7,028 nt of DNA from an uncultured Ruminococcus sp. Lineage in GTDB: Bacteria > Bacillota > Clostridia > Oscillospirales > Ruminococcaceae. The notes under the pieces are model-generated. The model had not been told where the DNA came from. It did no database searches and saw only the letters and a program-made list of their open reading frames with translations. This document shows, piece after piece, positions 1 to 6,542 of the stretch. The translations under genes and the position numbers were made by a program. The stretch lies in NCBI GenBank assembly GCA_900556055.1, contig USNJ01000106.1:1-7028 (forward strand). Reading direction: 5' to 3'. Position 1 is the stretch's first letter; each line of letters begins with the position of its first letter.

Positions 1-1222
1 GTGACAGCAGCTTTTCGGGATCTATCTTTGATACGTCCATGCCGCCTACCCTGATGCTGACTGTTCCCGAGGAAACGTCCCTGAAACGTGGGATAAGCTG
101 ACAAAGGGTAGTTTTTCCGGAGCCTGACGGACCTATCACCGCCGTAAGTTCGCCCTCTTTTATCATCGTTGAAATGTTTTTCAGCACTTCATTCTCGCCA
201 TAAGAGAATGAAACATTGCTGAATACTATCTCATTTCCCGATGCGGAAAAAATGGGTTCATATTCCGTGAGTGTTTCGCACTTTTCAAGCTCTGTTATCT
301 CATCTATAGCACTGTCAAGCATTCCTGTCATCGAAAGTGCAGAGCCTGCCTGATTGAGCGAAGCATAGACCATAAAGCTGAATATTATCAGCATGACTGC
401 GTATGAAAATGTGATCTCCCCCGTCACGGCGCATCTGTAAACAGCAGCAAGCATTATCGCAGCTTCAAAAATAGCAATGACGATATACGCAAGAAACTGA
501 GTCGGCATTGAGATATCCGTGAGCTTAAGATTTGCTTTGCAGCTTTCATCAACAGCATCTTCGGTATCTCTGCCGCTTTTCTCAAAGCCGAAAGCCTTTG
601 TTACCTTTATGCCCTGCAAAAATGTGAGGATACTGTCGGAAAGACGGCTCTGCGCCGCTGTGAGTGCAGGTGCATTTTTCTGCGATATCTTCATCTGAAA
701 AGCAACCACTGCAAGATAGCATACTATTCCCGCACCCGTCAGCAAGCCTATCCGCACATCGTAAAAAATCATAAACAAAAACATTGCGGCAGAGCTGAAA
801 AGTCCCGAAACTACGGAGATGAGCGACATTGTTGCTCCCGTTTCAACACCCTGCAGGGTCGTTGTCATCGAAGCTGTAATGCGTCCGCCCGAAATGTCGC
901 TGAGAACACCGAGCGGCACCCTGCGCAGCATTTCACCCAGTGAGATACGCTTGTCGGCGGTCATAAGAAAGCCTGCTTTCATTGCGTTCGTCTGCTCAAA
1001 ATAGCTTGCGGCAAGGTTTCCGACAACAGACACAGCCGTGAGTATCACAAGCTTTGCTACTGTGTTCCCGCCCTTGCCGAAAACAGCGTCCGTCACTGTC
1101 ATTATCGCATAAAGCTGCGTTATCCCCAACAAGCTTCTGAAAATATTCGCAGCTATCGCCGAGATGAAATATTTTTTGCGGGCATTTCCGAACGCCCATA
1201 TTTTTCTGAACGTATTTATCAT
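1..1222 (-). CDS. ABC exporter-fold half-transporter (TM domain plus start of ATPase domain), partial
   Basis: This is an open frame of 407 codons from an ATG at 1222-1220 to the left edge with no stop, so the C-terminus is missing (family members are about 570-590 residues). A GGAGG site at 1231-1235, 8 bases before the ATG, lies inside the end of the upstream exporter gene; only 3 bases separate that stop from this start, so translation is probably coupled. Residues about 15-295 form the hydrophobic six-helix exporter-type membrane domain. The nucleotide-binding domain begins near residue 331 with a VSFSYGENEVL strand carrying the A-loop tyrosine (341), followed by Walker A GPSGSGKTT at 364-372. 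The signature motif, Walker B and H-loop lie beyond the window. It is most likely one half of a heterodimeric inner-membrane transporter with the adjacent gene. The family call is firm. Transport direction and substrate are unknown; the neighbouring ECF importer suggests a shared substrate. Confidence 0.93.
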   Translation of the reverse strand, partial: MINTFRKIWAFGNARKKYFISAIAANIFRSLLGITQLYAIMTVTDAVFGKGGNTVAKLVILTAVSVVGNLAASYFEQTNAMKAGFLMTADKRISLGEMLRRVPLGVLSDISGGRITASMTTTLQGVETGATMSLISVVSGLFSSAAMFLFMIFYDVRIGLLTGAGIVCYLAVVAFQMKISQKNAPALTAAQSRLSDSILTFLQGIKVTKAFGFEKSGRDTEDAVDESCKANLKLTDISMPTQFLAYIVIAIFEAAIMLAAVYRCAVTGEITFSYAVMLIIFSFMVYASLNQAGSALSMTGMLDSAIDEITELEKCETLTEYEPIFSASGNEIVFSNVSFSYGENEVLKNISTMIKEGELTAVIGPSGSGKTTLCQLIPRFRDVSSGTVSIRVGGMDVSKIDPEKLLS

Positions 1223-1225
1223 AGC

Positions 1226-2951
1226 TTATCCCTCCGACAATGCCCACTGCTTTGCATAATCGGGGCATTTTTCGAGCAGCTCGGTGTGAGTTCCGACGGC
1301 TTCTATCCTGCCGCTTTTCACATACGCTATCTGCTCCGCATTCATTACAGTGGAAAGCCTGTGTGCAATCACAACAAGAGTTCTTCCCCTCGCCGCAGCC
1401 GAAAGAGCAGTCTGTATCGAGGCTTCGTTTTCGGGATCGGAGCTTGCGGTGGCTTCGTCAAGTATCATTATGGGAGCATTTTTCATCATTGCTCTTGCAA
1501 TGGCTATACGCTGGCGTTCGCCGCCCGAAAGTCTTCCGCCTGCCGCTCCCGCCGTTGTCATATAGCCCTGCGGCAATGCCCTGATAAAATCATCGCAGCC
1601 TGCCGCCTTTGCAGCTTTTATGACCTCATCGTCTGATGCGGACGGATCGCCCATTCGGATATTTTCCATTATTGATGTATCAAAAAGGAACGTGTCCTGA
1701 TCGACATAAGCGATGTTTTTGTTCAGTGACTGCTGAGATATCTCCGAAATGCTCTTTCCGCCGATGATATTACCGCCGTCAGCATCCCAATATCCCGCAA
1801 TAAGCTTTGCTGCCGTTGATTTTCCGCTTCCCGACGGACCGACAAGCGCAAGCATCGTTCCCGAGGGGACTTTTACGGAAATATGGTCTACCGCAGGCTC
1901 TTCTTCCCCCGAATAGGAAAATGTCACGTCCGAAAGCTCAATATCAGCTCCCGATATTTCCTTATTTCCCCTTTTAAGCTCGGAATAATTGAGAATATCC
2001 TTTATTTCCTTTGCGTTCGTTCCCATCTGCGCAAGCTGGTCGAAGTAAGACATTGCCTGCATAAGCGGTCGGAAAATGCCCAGCGAAAGCAGTATCATCA
2101 TAAAAAACGTTTCGGGTGCAAGCGTAACGTTATTGTAAAAGATCACGCCTGCAATAAGCACGGGGAAAACCGAAAACGGAGCTATCGCCATTCCGAGCGA
2201 GGAATATCTGCGTTTCCTTCTGCCAGTTTATGTTGTACTCTGCGTGACCGTAAACGGCTTCCTTGAATTTTCCATAGCACTCATCGGCACGTCCGAAGTT
2301 TTTTATCACCTCAATGCCGCCGACATATTCCGTCACAGCCTGATTCATCGACTTCATCGCAGCTATCTGCCCTGCATACTTTTCGGCGTAATTTTTCATC
2401 ATTCCGCCTGTTGCAGAAAAGCCTATGATTATCCATATAAGTATGCACAGCGCAAGCCGCCAATCAATGAAAAAGCTCCATATCATCATCGCCGCAGGAG
2501 CAAGCAGATTTGCCGTCAGCTCGGGCAGCATGTGAGCAAGAGTGCGTTCCATTCCCTCAATATGGTCGGTGAGCATTGCCTTTAAGCGTCCACTGCCGTT
2601 CTCCTCGAAATATCCCATTGGCAGACGGACAAGCTTTTCAATGAGAGCCTTGCGTATATCGATCAGCGTATGATATGCGGCGTGATGTGATATCCACGTT
2701 GAAGTGTTGATAAGTATACCGTTGAGCAGCCTGCACACAGCCGACAAAACTGCATATATCATCAGTGAACGTATCTCCGCATTTCCCGAAAAAAGCTTTC
2801 CTGCAATAATTCCTGCAAATGCATAAGTGGCAAGTCCCGAAGCGACAGCAGCCACGCTCACAGCGACCGACAGACCGTACTGTGTGCCATAGGGCTTCAT
2901 AAAGCTGCCAAGCTCCCCGAAAAAATACGGCTGTTTATTGTCAGAATTCAT
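1226..2951 (-). pseudogene. ABC exporter-fold half-transporter split by a frameshift (possibly a sequencing error)
   Basis: Two overlapping reading frames together make one protein. The first starts at ATG 2951 (GGAGG at 2958-2962, 6 bases upstream) and encodes the exporter membrane domain to about residue 249 (..NWQKETQI). It then runs 24 residues out of frame and stops at 2130. The second frame covers 2206-1226 and supplies the last membrane segments and a complete ATPase domain. Joining them at the ATAT at 2204-2207, by restoring two bases, gives QIYSSLGMAIAP and a 575-residue protein, the normal family length. In joined numbering: Walker A GPSGSGKST 372-380, Q-loop near VDQDTFLF, signature LSGGERQ 475-481, Walker B IMILDEAT 495-502, D-loop SSDPENE, H-loop His 531. 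The start overlaps the upstream S-component gene by 11 bases. The internal ATG at 2191 has no good ribosome site, so separate translation of the second half looks unlikely. As written, no working transporter is made. The intact catalytic motifs on both sides of the break suggest a recent mutation or a sequence error. Confidence 0.88.
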
Positions 2952-3534
2952 TTCCGTCCTCCGTGCTGTCGGCTGTGATATGCTTCCTGACTATCTTTGA
3001 GCCTATCATTGCACCGATAAATGCCGCAACGATTATTCCGACAAGGAGTATCGGTGCGCCCCACGAGCCAAGCATCTCAGAAGCTGCAAGTATTGCGTCC
3101 TGTCTGCCGTCGGAAACAGAATTTTCAGCCATTGATTTTGCAGCAATGGCATAAGGATAGATCGTGCTGCCGATGCCTGCGAGTACCTGAGTTATGATAT
3201 AGCTTGCGGTAAGTCCCTTAAGATTGCCGTAGCCTGTCTTTTTCATGATAATCTCGGCAATAACGCCCGACAGCAGATACAATACTATGTACGGCAGATA
3301 TCCGCCCAGAATGCCTCTTACAAAGCTGTATATCATCATTGCGCCGGGCTTTTTTATCTTCGTTCCGATAATGAAATACACAACGCCCTCAAGAAGCGAG
3401 AAGAATATGGGCATAAGCACTATCGTTATCGGCAGAGCATACAGAAATGAGCTTATGAAAAATATCACAACGTTGATGAGAGCCAAAAGTGTCACGGTGA
3501 TAATGTCCTTGACCTTTAATTTTGATGTGTTCAT
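2941..3534 (-). CDS. ECF transporter S component, MptD/Trep_Strep-like
   Basis: This 197-residue integral membrane protein has about six hydrophobic segments (roughly residues 11-31, 35-57, 64-80, 82-97, 108-130, 158-180) and a short charged tail. It resembles the putative ECF S-component family known as MptD or Trep_Strep; motifs such as PIFFSLLEGVVYFI and the glycine-rich VRGILGGYLPY stretch fit that family. S components bind the substrate in the membrane and dock on the EcfT/EcfA module. That module is encoded immediately upstream, 18 bases away, as one fused protein, so this is a dedicated rather than a shared S component. The ATG at 3534 is chosen because GGAGG sits 8 bases before it; the longer frame from TTG 3549 would start on the ribosome site itself. 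The stop (TGA 2941-2943) lies inside the next gene. The family's substrate is not settled, and nothing in the sequence reveals it. Heme or a metal chelate is inference from the neighbours. Confidence 0.85.
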   Translation of the reverse strand: MNTSKLKVKDIITVTLLALINVVIFFISSFLYALPITIVLMPIFFSLLEGVVYFIIGTKIKKPGAMMIYSFVRGILGGYLPYIVLYLLSGVIAEIIMKKTGYGNLKGLTASYIITQVLAGIGSTIYPYAIAAKSMAENSVSDGRQDAILAASEMLGSWGAPILLVGIIVAAFIGAMIGSKIVRKHITADSTEDGNEF

Positions 3535-3542
3535 AATAAAAT

Positions 3543-3547
3543 CCTCC
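3543..3547 (-). promoter_or_regulatory. Ribosome binding site deciding the S-component start
   Basis: GGAGG (minus strand) ends 8 bases before the ATG at 3534-3532. The in-frame TTG at 3549-3547 overlaps this motif and so cannot be the start served by it. This shortens the S component to 197 residues. Confidence 0.85.
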
Positions 3548-3552
3548 AAAAA

Positions 3553-5736
3553 TTATATTATTATCCCGACGATGACCGCCGCAATAAGTATTGCTGTAAA
3601 TATGATGTCCCATACTCCGAAGCTTACGGAAATATAGGAGCTTCGCTTTCGCTTGAGGTCGATGCCCCTTGTTTCTGCCGATGCCGAGAGTGCTTCCGCA
3701 ATGCGTATGACCCTCAGTGCCATCGGAACGGTATGTATCTCGATATATTCGGGAAAGGCTTTCAGCTTTTGAAATGCCGATGAAAATGCTCCTCTAGTTT
3801 CTATGGACTGATTCATAAGCTTCATATCCTCGGAGAGCGTCGGGAAAAATCTGAAAACCACCGAGCATATCATAATTATCCTTTCGGGAATATGGCATTT
3901 TCTCAGTGCCGCAACAGTCCGTGACGCTTCATCTCTGCCAATGAGCGTACAGAATACCATACCTGCCGATAAAAGCCTTGGGAAATAAACGGCAAGGAAC
4001 GACATCACACTGTCGGGGAAAAGCTTATCCATAAGCAAAAGCAGCGAAAATATCCCTGCTCCGCACAGTGAAAGTGCCGCAAATCCGTCAAAAAGAATCA
4101 TTGCGAACACCGCCGCCGAAACCGCATAAACGAGCGGATCTGAGGTTGAAGATACGGCCGTCATCGCCGTCAGCCAGTACAGAAGCTTTGTCCTCGGGTC
4201 GATCCGTCCGGCAGGCTTTTTCTTCTGCGTCCGTGCATTATCCGCAAGTCGGAAGGTTTCGTCCATATATGACGTGAGCGAACGAAGATCACTGTCGCCG
4301 GTCAGCTCCGTTTCAAAGCTTATTTTTCCGTCAGAAATGCATATACAGCGTGTGCAGACCTTCGCCATAAGCTCAATGTCGTGCGTTATGATGAAAACAA
4401 GCTTGCTTCGGCTCATTTCGGAGATTATTTCTCCGCAGCTTTCAAGACTTGCAGCATCAAGACCTGCTGTCGGTTCATCGAGAACAACGATCGGCTTCGG
4501 CGAAAGATATGCCAGCATAAGGCTAAGCCTTTGCATCTGCCCTCCCGAAAGCGAGAACGGGTGACGGTCACGCACCTCCCACATTCCCGTTTTTTTCAGC
4601 AGCCGTTCTATCTCCTCCGAAAGTCTCTCACGCCCCTTGTTGCCGTAGCGAAGCTCATTTATAACGGAATTCGTGAAGAACTGGAACTCCGCCTCCTGCA
4701 TAACAAACATTACATTCCGCTTCATTTCCAAAGTCTTCATTTTTCGTCCGTTGTATAAAACGCTGCCCGATGTCGGTTTAAGAAGCCCCGAAATTATCTT
4801 GCCGAAAGTGGTCTTTCCGCAGCCGTTCGAGCCTGCGATTGCAATGACCTCGCCCTGCTTTGCGTTTACGGATATCCCGTTCAGCACACCGCTCCCGTTT
4901 TTGTAGCGAAAGCCGATATTTTCCGCCGAAAAATCAAACTTTGCCTTGCCGACAGTTTTTTCACTGCGCTTCATTTTCACAAGTGAAAGATCAGTGGTGC
5001 GCAGCGACATTCCCGTAAGCTCATCAATGCTTTTCGCAGCCATTTCCCCTGCGGTGAAGCGATGCTTTATCTCTCCGCCGTCTATCACCCAGTATTCGTC
5101 TGCAATGCCGCTTAGATAATAGAGCCTGTGTTCGCTGAGTATAAGCGTTTTTCCCTGCGATTTCAGCTTAAAAAGCATCTTGCGGAAGCGTTCGACCGCA
5201 GCGTGGTCAAGGTTCGCCGTCGGTTCATCAAGCAGCATTATATCTGTATCAGCCGCCCACGCCGACAGTATCGACACAAGCTGACGCTCGCCGCAGGAAA
5301 GCTCGTAAACATTGCGGTCACGCAGCTTTTCCATATCAAAAACGGAAAACGCCTTGTCCGTCCGCTTTATTATCTCCTCTCGGGAAGCACCGAAATTTTC
5401 AAGTCCAAAGGCGATCTCCGTGCAGCTGTTCACGGTGAAAAACTGACTTCTCGGATCCTGAAATACCGAAGCTGCCAGTTCTCCGACCTCGCCTATGGAC
5501 ATATCGCCCGTGTCCCTGCCGTTTAAGCGGCAGAAGCCTTTCAGCAATCCGTCATAAAATGTCGGGACAAGTCGGTTCAGACACCGCAGCAGCGTTGTTT
5601 TTCCGCAGCCGCTCCCCCCGCAGAGAACTATGCATTTTCCCTTTTCTATCCCGCCCTGTGCAATGAGCGCAGGCTTTTTTTCTTCCGAATATCGGAATTT
5701 TATATCAAATTCCGCAGCATAATTTTTTTCTGACAT
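3553..5736 (-). CDS. Fused ECF energising module: tandem EcfA-type ATPases plus EcfT-type membrane protein
   Basis: This 727-residue protein (from ATG 5736) joins three parts that are usually separate proteins. ATPase 1: Walker A GGSGCGKTT at 40-48, ECF-type Q-loop QDPRSQFF near 93-100, signature LSCGERQ 146-152, Walker B IMLLDEPT 166-173, switch His 203. ATPase 2: Walker A GSNGCGKTT 302-310, Q-loop QEAEFQFF near 347-354, signature LSGGQMQ 396-402, Walker B IVVLDEPT 416-423, switch His 452. The EcfT part starts at about 510 with the typical DPRTKLL entry motif. It has several membrane segments, two arginine-glycine coupling motifs (ETRG 646-649 and ETRG 688-691) and a final hydrophobic helix. 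In ECF importers the T protein's coupling helices sit on the two ATPases and receive the S component, which here is the next gene. All catalytic residues of both Walker sites are present; the one oddity is Cys for Gly in the first signature motif. An in-frame ATG at 5760 has no ribosome site and is not preferred. The domain calls are firm; the substrate is unknown. Confidence 0.94.
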   Translation of the reverse strand: MSEKNYAAEFDIKFRYSEEKKPALIAQGGIEKGKCIVLCGGSGCGKTTLLRCLNRLVPTFYDGLLKGFCRLNGRDTGDMSIGEVGELAASVFQDPRSQFFTVNSCTEIAFGLENFGASREEIIKRTDKAFSVFDMEKLRDRNVYELSCGERQLVSILSAWAADTDIMLLDEPTANLDHAAVERFRKMLFKLKSQGKTLILSEHRLYYLSGIADEYWVIDGGEIKHRFTAGEMAAKSIDELTGMSLRTTDLSLVKMKRSEKTVGKAKFDFSAENIGFRYKNGSGVLNGISVNAKQGEVIAIAGSNGCGKTTFGKIISGLLKPTSGSVLYNGRKMKTLEMKRNVMFVMQEAEFQFFTNSVINELRYGNKGRERLSEEIERLLKKTGMWEVRDRHPFSLSGGQMQRLSLMLAYLSPKPIVVLDEPTAGLDAASLESCGEIISEMSRSKLVFIITHDIELMAKVCTRCICISDGKISFETELTGDSDLRSLTSYMDETFRLADNARTQKKKPAGRIDPRTKLLYWLTAMTAVSSTSDPLVYAVSAAVFAMILFDGFAALSLCGAGIFSLLLLMDKLFPDSVMSFLAVYFPRLLSAGMVFCTLIGRDEASRTVAALRKCHIPERIIMICSVVFRFFPTLSEDMKLMNQSIETRGAFSSAFQKLKAFPEYIEIHTVPMALRVIRIAEALSASAETRGIDLKRKRSSYISVSFGVWDIIFTAILIAAVIVGIII

Positions 5737-5741
5737 TTTTT

Positions 5742-5746
5742 CTCCC
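5742..5746 (-). promoter_or_regulatory. Ribosome binding site deciding the ECF fusion start
   Basis: GGGAG on the minus strand, 5 bases before ATG 5736. The alternative ATG at 5760 is preceded by TTACAGTTAGTTT, which has no Shine-Dalgarno match. The protein therefore most likely begins MSEKN. Confidence 0.75.
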
Positions 5747-5778
5747 ACATAAATTAGCATAAACTAACTGTAATTCAT

Positions 5779-5804
5779 AAAAAATGTGCCATATGACACA
5801 TTTT
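5779..5804 (-). terminator. Palindrome after tetR: weak terminator/attenuator or a second operator
   Basis: On the minus strand AAAATGTGTC and GGCACATTTT flank ATAT, giving a 10-bp stem with one G-U pair; the outer T bases run on to make TTTTTT. It begins 8 bases after the tetR stop and lies about 43 bases before the ECF fusion start. As RNA it could be a leaky terminator that lowers transport-gene expression relative to tetR. As DNA it is a nearly perfect 24-bp palindrome, the kind of site a dimeric repressor could bind. The stem is AT-rich at its base, so strong termination is doubtful. The sequence cannot decide between these two roles. Confidence 0.5.
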
Positions 5805-5812
5805 GAAATATC

Positions 5813-6418
5813 TTATATTTTTTCAAAAAGACCCTTCCAGCCCAATTCGTGAAATTCCTCAACGCTGTCCATAAGCCTTACCGTTTTTTCCTTGTCAAAG
5901 CCTTTTTGCAGCACCTGCCTGTAAAACTGGAACTGTTCATTCATTATAAGCTCGATAAGGTCGGTATCTATCTCTTTTTTCGCCCTCTGACGGATAAATT
6001 CGGCAGTTGACACAGCCTTTTGATTTGTCCATTTGTTAAGCTGTGCTTCGACCGAGCTTCCCGTGCTTCGGCAGAAAAGCAGAACACATTCATCATAATA
6101 GGAAAATAAAATATCCACGTATATCTGACGCTCAATGCGTATAACCTTTAAGATATCACCGATATCCTCACTGTCCCTTACGTCATTATAAGCCTTTTCA
6201 AGAGGGGAAAAACGGCGCTGCATCTCCTCCAGAAGCGGATAAACAAGACTGCAAAAAAGCTCGTCCTTGCTTTTGTACCGTGTATAGACAGCTCCTGTCG
6301 TAAGTCCCGCTCTTTCGGCGATCTTATTCAGCGAAGCCTTCAGAAAGTCATTTTCCTTGAACTCGTCCATAGCTGCCTTTATTATTTTTTCATCAAGTGA
6401 ATGATCCTTAACCGCCAT
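5813..6418 (-). CDS. TetR/AcrR-family transcriptional regulator
   Basis: This 201-residue protein has an N-terminal TetR DNA-binding domain. Helix-turn-helix residues 29-55 read LNKIAERAGLTTGAVYTRYK followed by SKDELF, a clear family match; the recognition helix is about 41-50. The rest is a helical ligand-binding and dimerisation domain too divergent to reveal its effector. It starts at ATG 6418 with AAGGTGAG a few bases upstream, and is the first gene of the cluster, running the same way as the ECF and ABC genes. TetR proteins bind palindromes as dimers and usually repress their own and adjacent genes until a ligand binds. A large inverted repeat covers the promoter just upstream, so autoregulation plus control of the transport genes is the natural reading. 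The effector might be the transported compound, but that is inference. Two cysteines in a YDECVLLFC stretch could matter for metal or heme sensing, though nothing shows this. Confidence 0.93.
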   Translation of the reverse strand: MAVKDHSLDEKIIKAAMDEFKENDFLKASLNKIAERAGLTTGAVYTRYKSKDELFCSLVYPLLEEMQRRFSPLEKAYNDVRDSEDIGDILKVIRIERQIYVDILFSYYDECVLLFCRSTGSSVEAQLNKWTNQKAVSTAEFIRQRAKKEIDTDLIELIMNEQFQFYRQVLQKGFDKEKTVRLMDSVEEFHELGWKGLFEKI

Positions 6419-6432
6419 ACTCTCACCTTTAA

Positions 6433-6483
6433 ATCAATAATGCTATTATCAATAACCGTATTATTGATAATAGCATTATTGAT
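6433..6483. promoter_or_regulatory. Candidate TetR operator: 23-bp perfect inverted repeat with four half-sites
   Basis: Two perfectly complementary 23-bp arms (6433-6455 and 6461-6483) flank a 5-base spacer CCGTA. Each arm contains two copies of a nonamer like ATCAATAAT, spaced 15 bases apart: 6433-6441 and 6448-6456 (last base C) in one direction, 6460-6468 and 6475-6483 in the other. This arrangement suits two dimers of a repressor. The repeat covers the -10 box, the expected transcription start and most of the tetR leader, so bound protein would block transcription. The adjacent TetR-family gene is the obvious candidate binder. Confidence 0.8.
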
Positions 6484-6495
6484 AGCATTTGTCAA
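6467..6495 (-). promoter_or_regulatory. Sigma-70-type promoter of the tetR-ECF-ABC operon
   Basis: On the minus strand TTGACA (6495-6490) is followed by a 17-base spacer and TATTAT (6472-6467), preceded by TGC, which makes an extended -10. That is a full -35 match, ideal spacing and five of six -10 bases. Transcription should start near 6460, about 42 bases before the tetR ATG. The -10 box lies inside the large inverted repeat. No comparable -35 exists for a mirrored promoter on the plus strand. Confidence 0.85.
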
Positions 6496-6506
6496 GAGAA
6501 AACTAT

Positions 6507-6542
6507 AAAAAAATGCAGACAGCATAAAATTTGCCGTCTGCA
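6507..6542 (-). terminator. Intrinsic terminator upstream of the tetR promoter
   Basis: On the minus strand an 11-bp stem (TGCAGACGGCA with TGCTGTCTGCA, one G-U pair) closes a 7-base loop and is followed directly by seven T residues (6513-6507). It stops transcripts arriving from the glycyl-tRNA synthetase side and isolates the tetR operon promoter, which begins 12 bases further on. It is about 250 bases past the synthetase stop, which is far for that gene's own terminator, so it may also end a short transcript starting in the gap. Confidence 0.88.

Noticed and set aside
996..1268. 90-codon minus-strand frame overlapping the junction of the two exporter genes.
   Set aside because: It is out of frame with both exporter genes, which have clear family sequence and a ribosome site at 1231-1235.
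1226..2191. The C-terminal exporter half taken as an independent gene from ATG 2191.
   Set aside because: It lacks most of the membrane domain, has no Shine-Dalgarno site before 2191, and joins exactly to the preceding frame after a two-base correction.
1240..5526. Numerous plus-strand frames of 60-130 codons opposite the transport genes.
   Set aside because: All lie antisense to clear ABC, ECF or S-component coding sequence and have arginine/serine/proline-rich products typical of shadow frames.
6433..6483. The long inverted repeat read as a transcription terminator or transposon end.
   Set aside because: There is no T tract after either arm, the operon's -10 box lies inside it, and no transposase or target duplication is nearby. 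An operator fits better.
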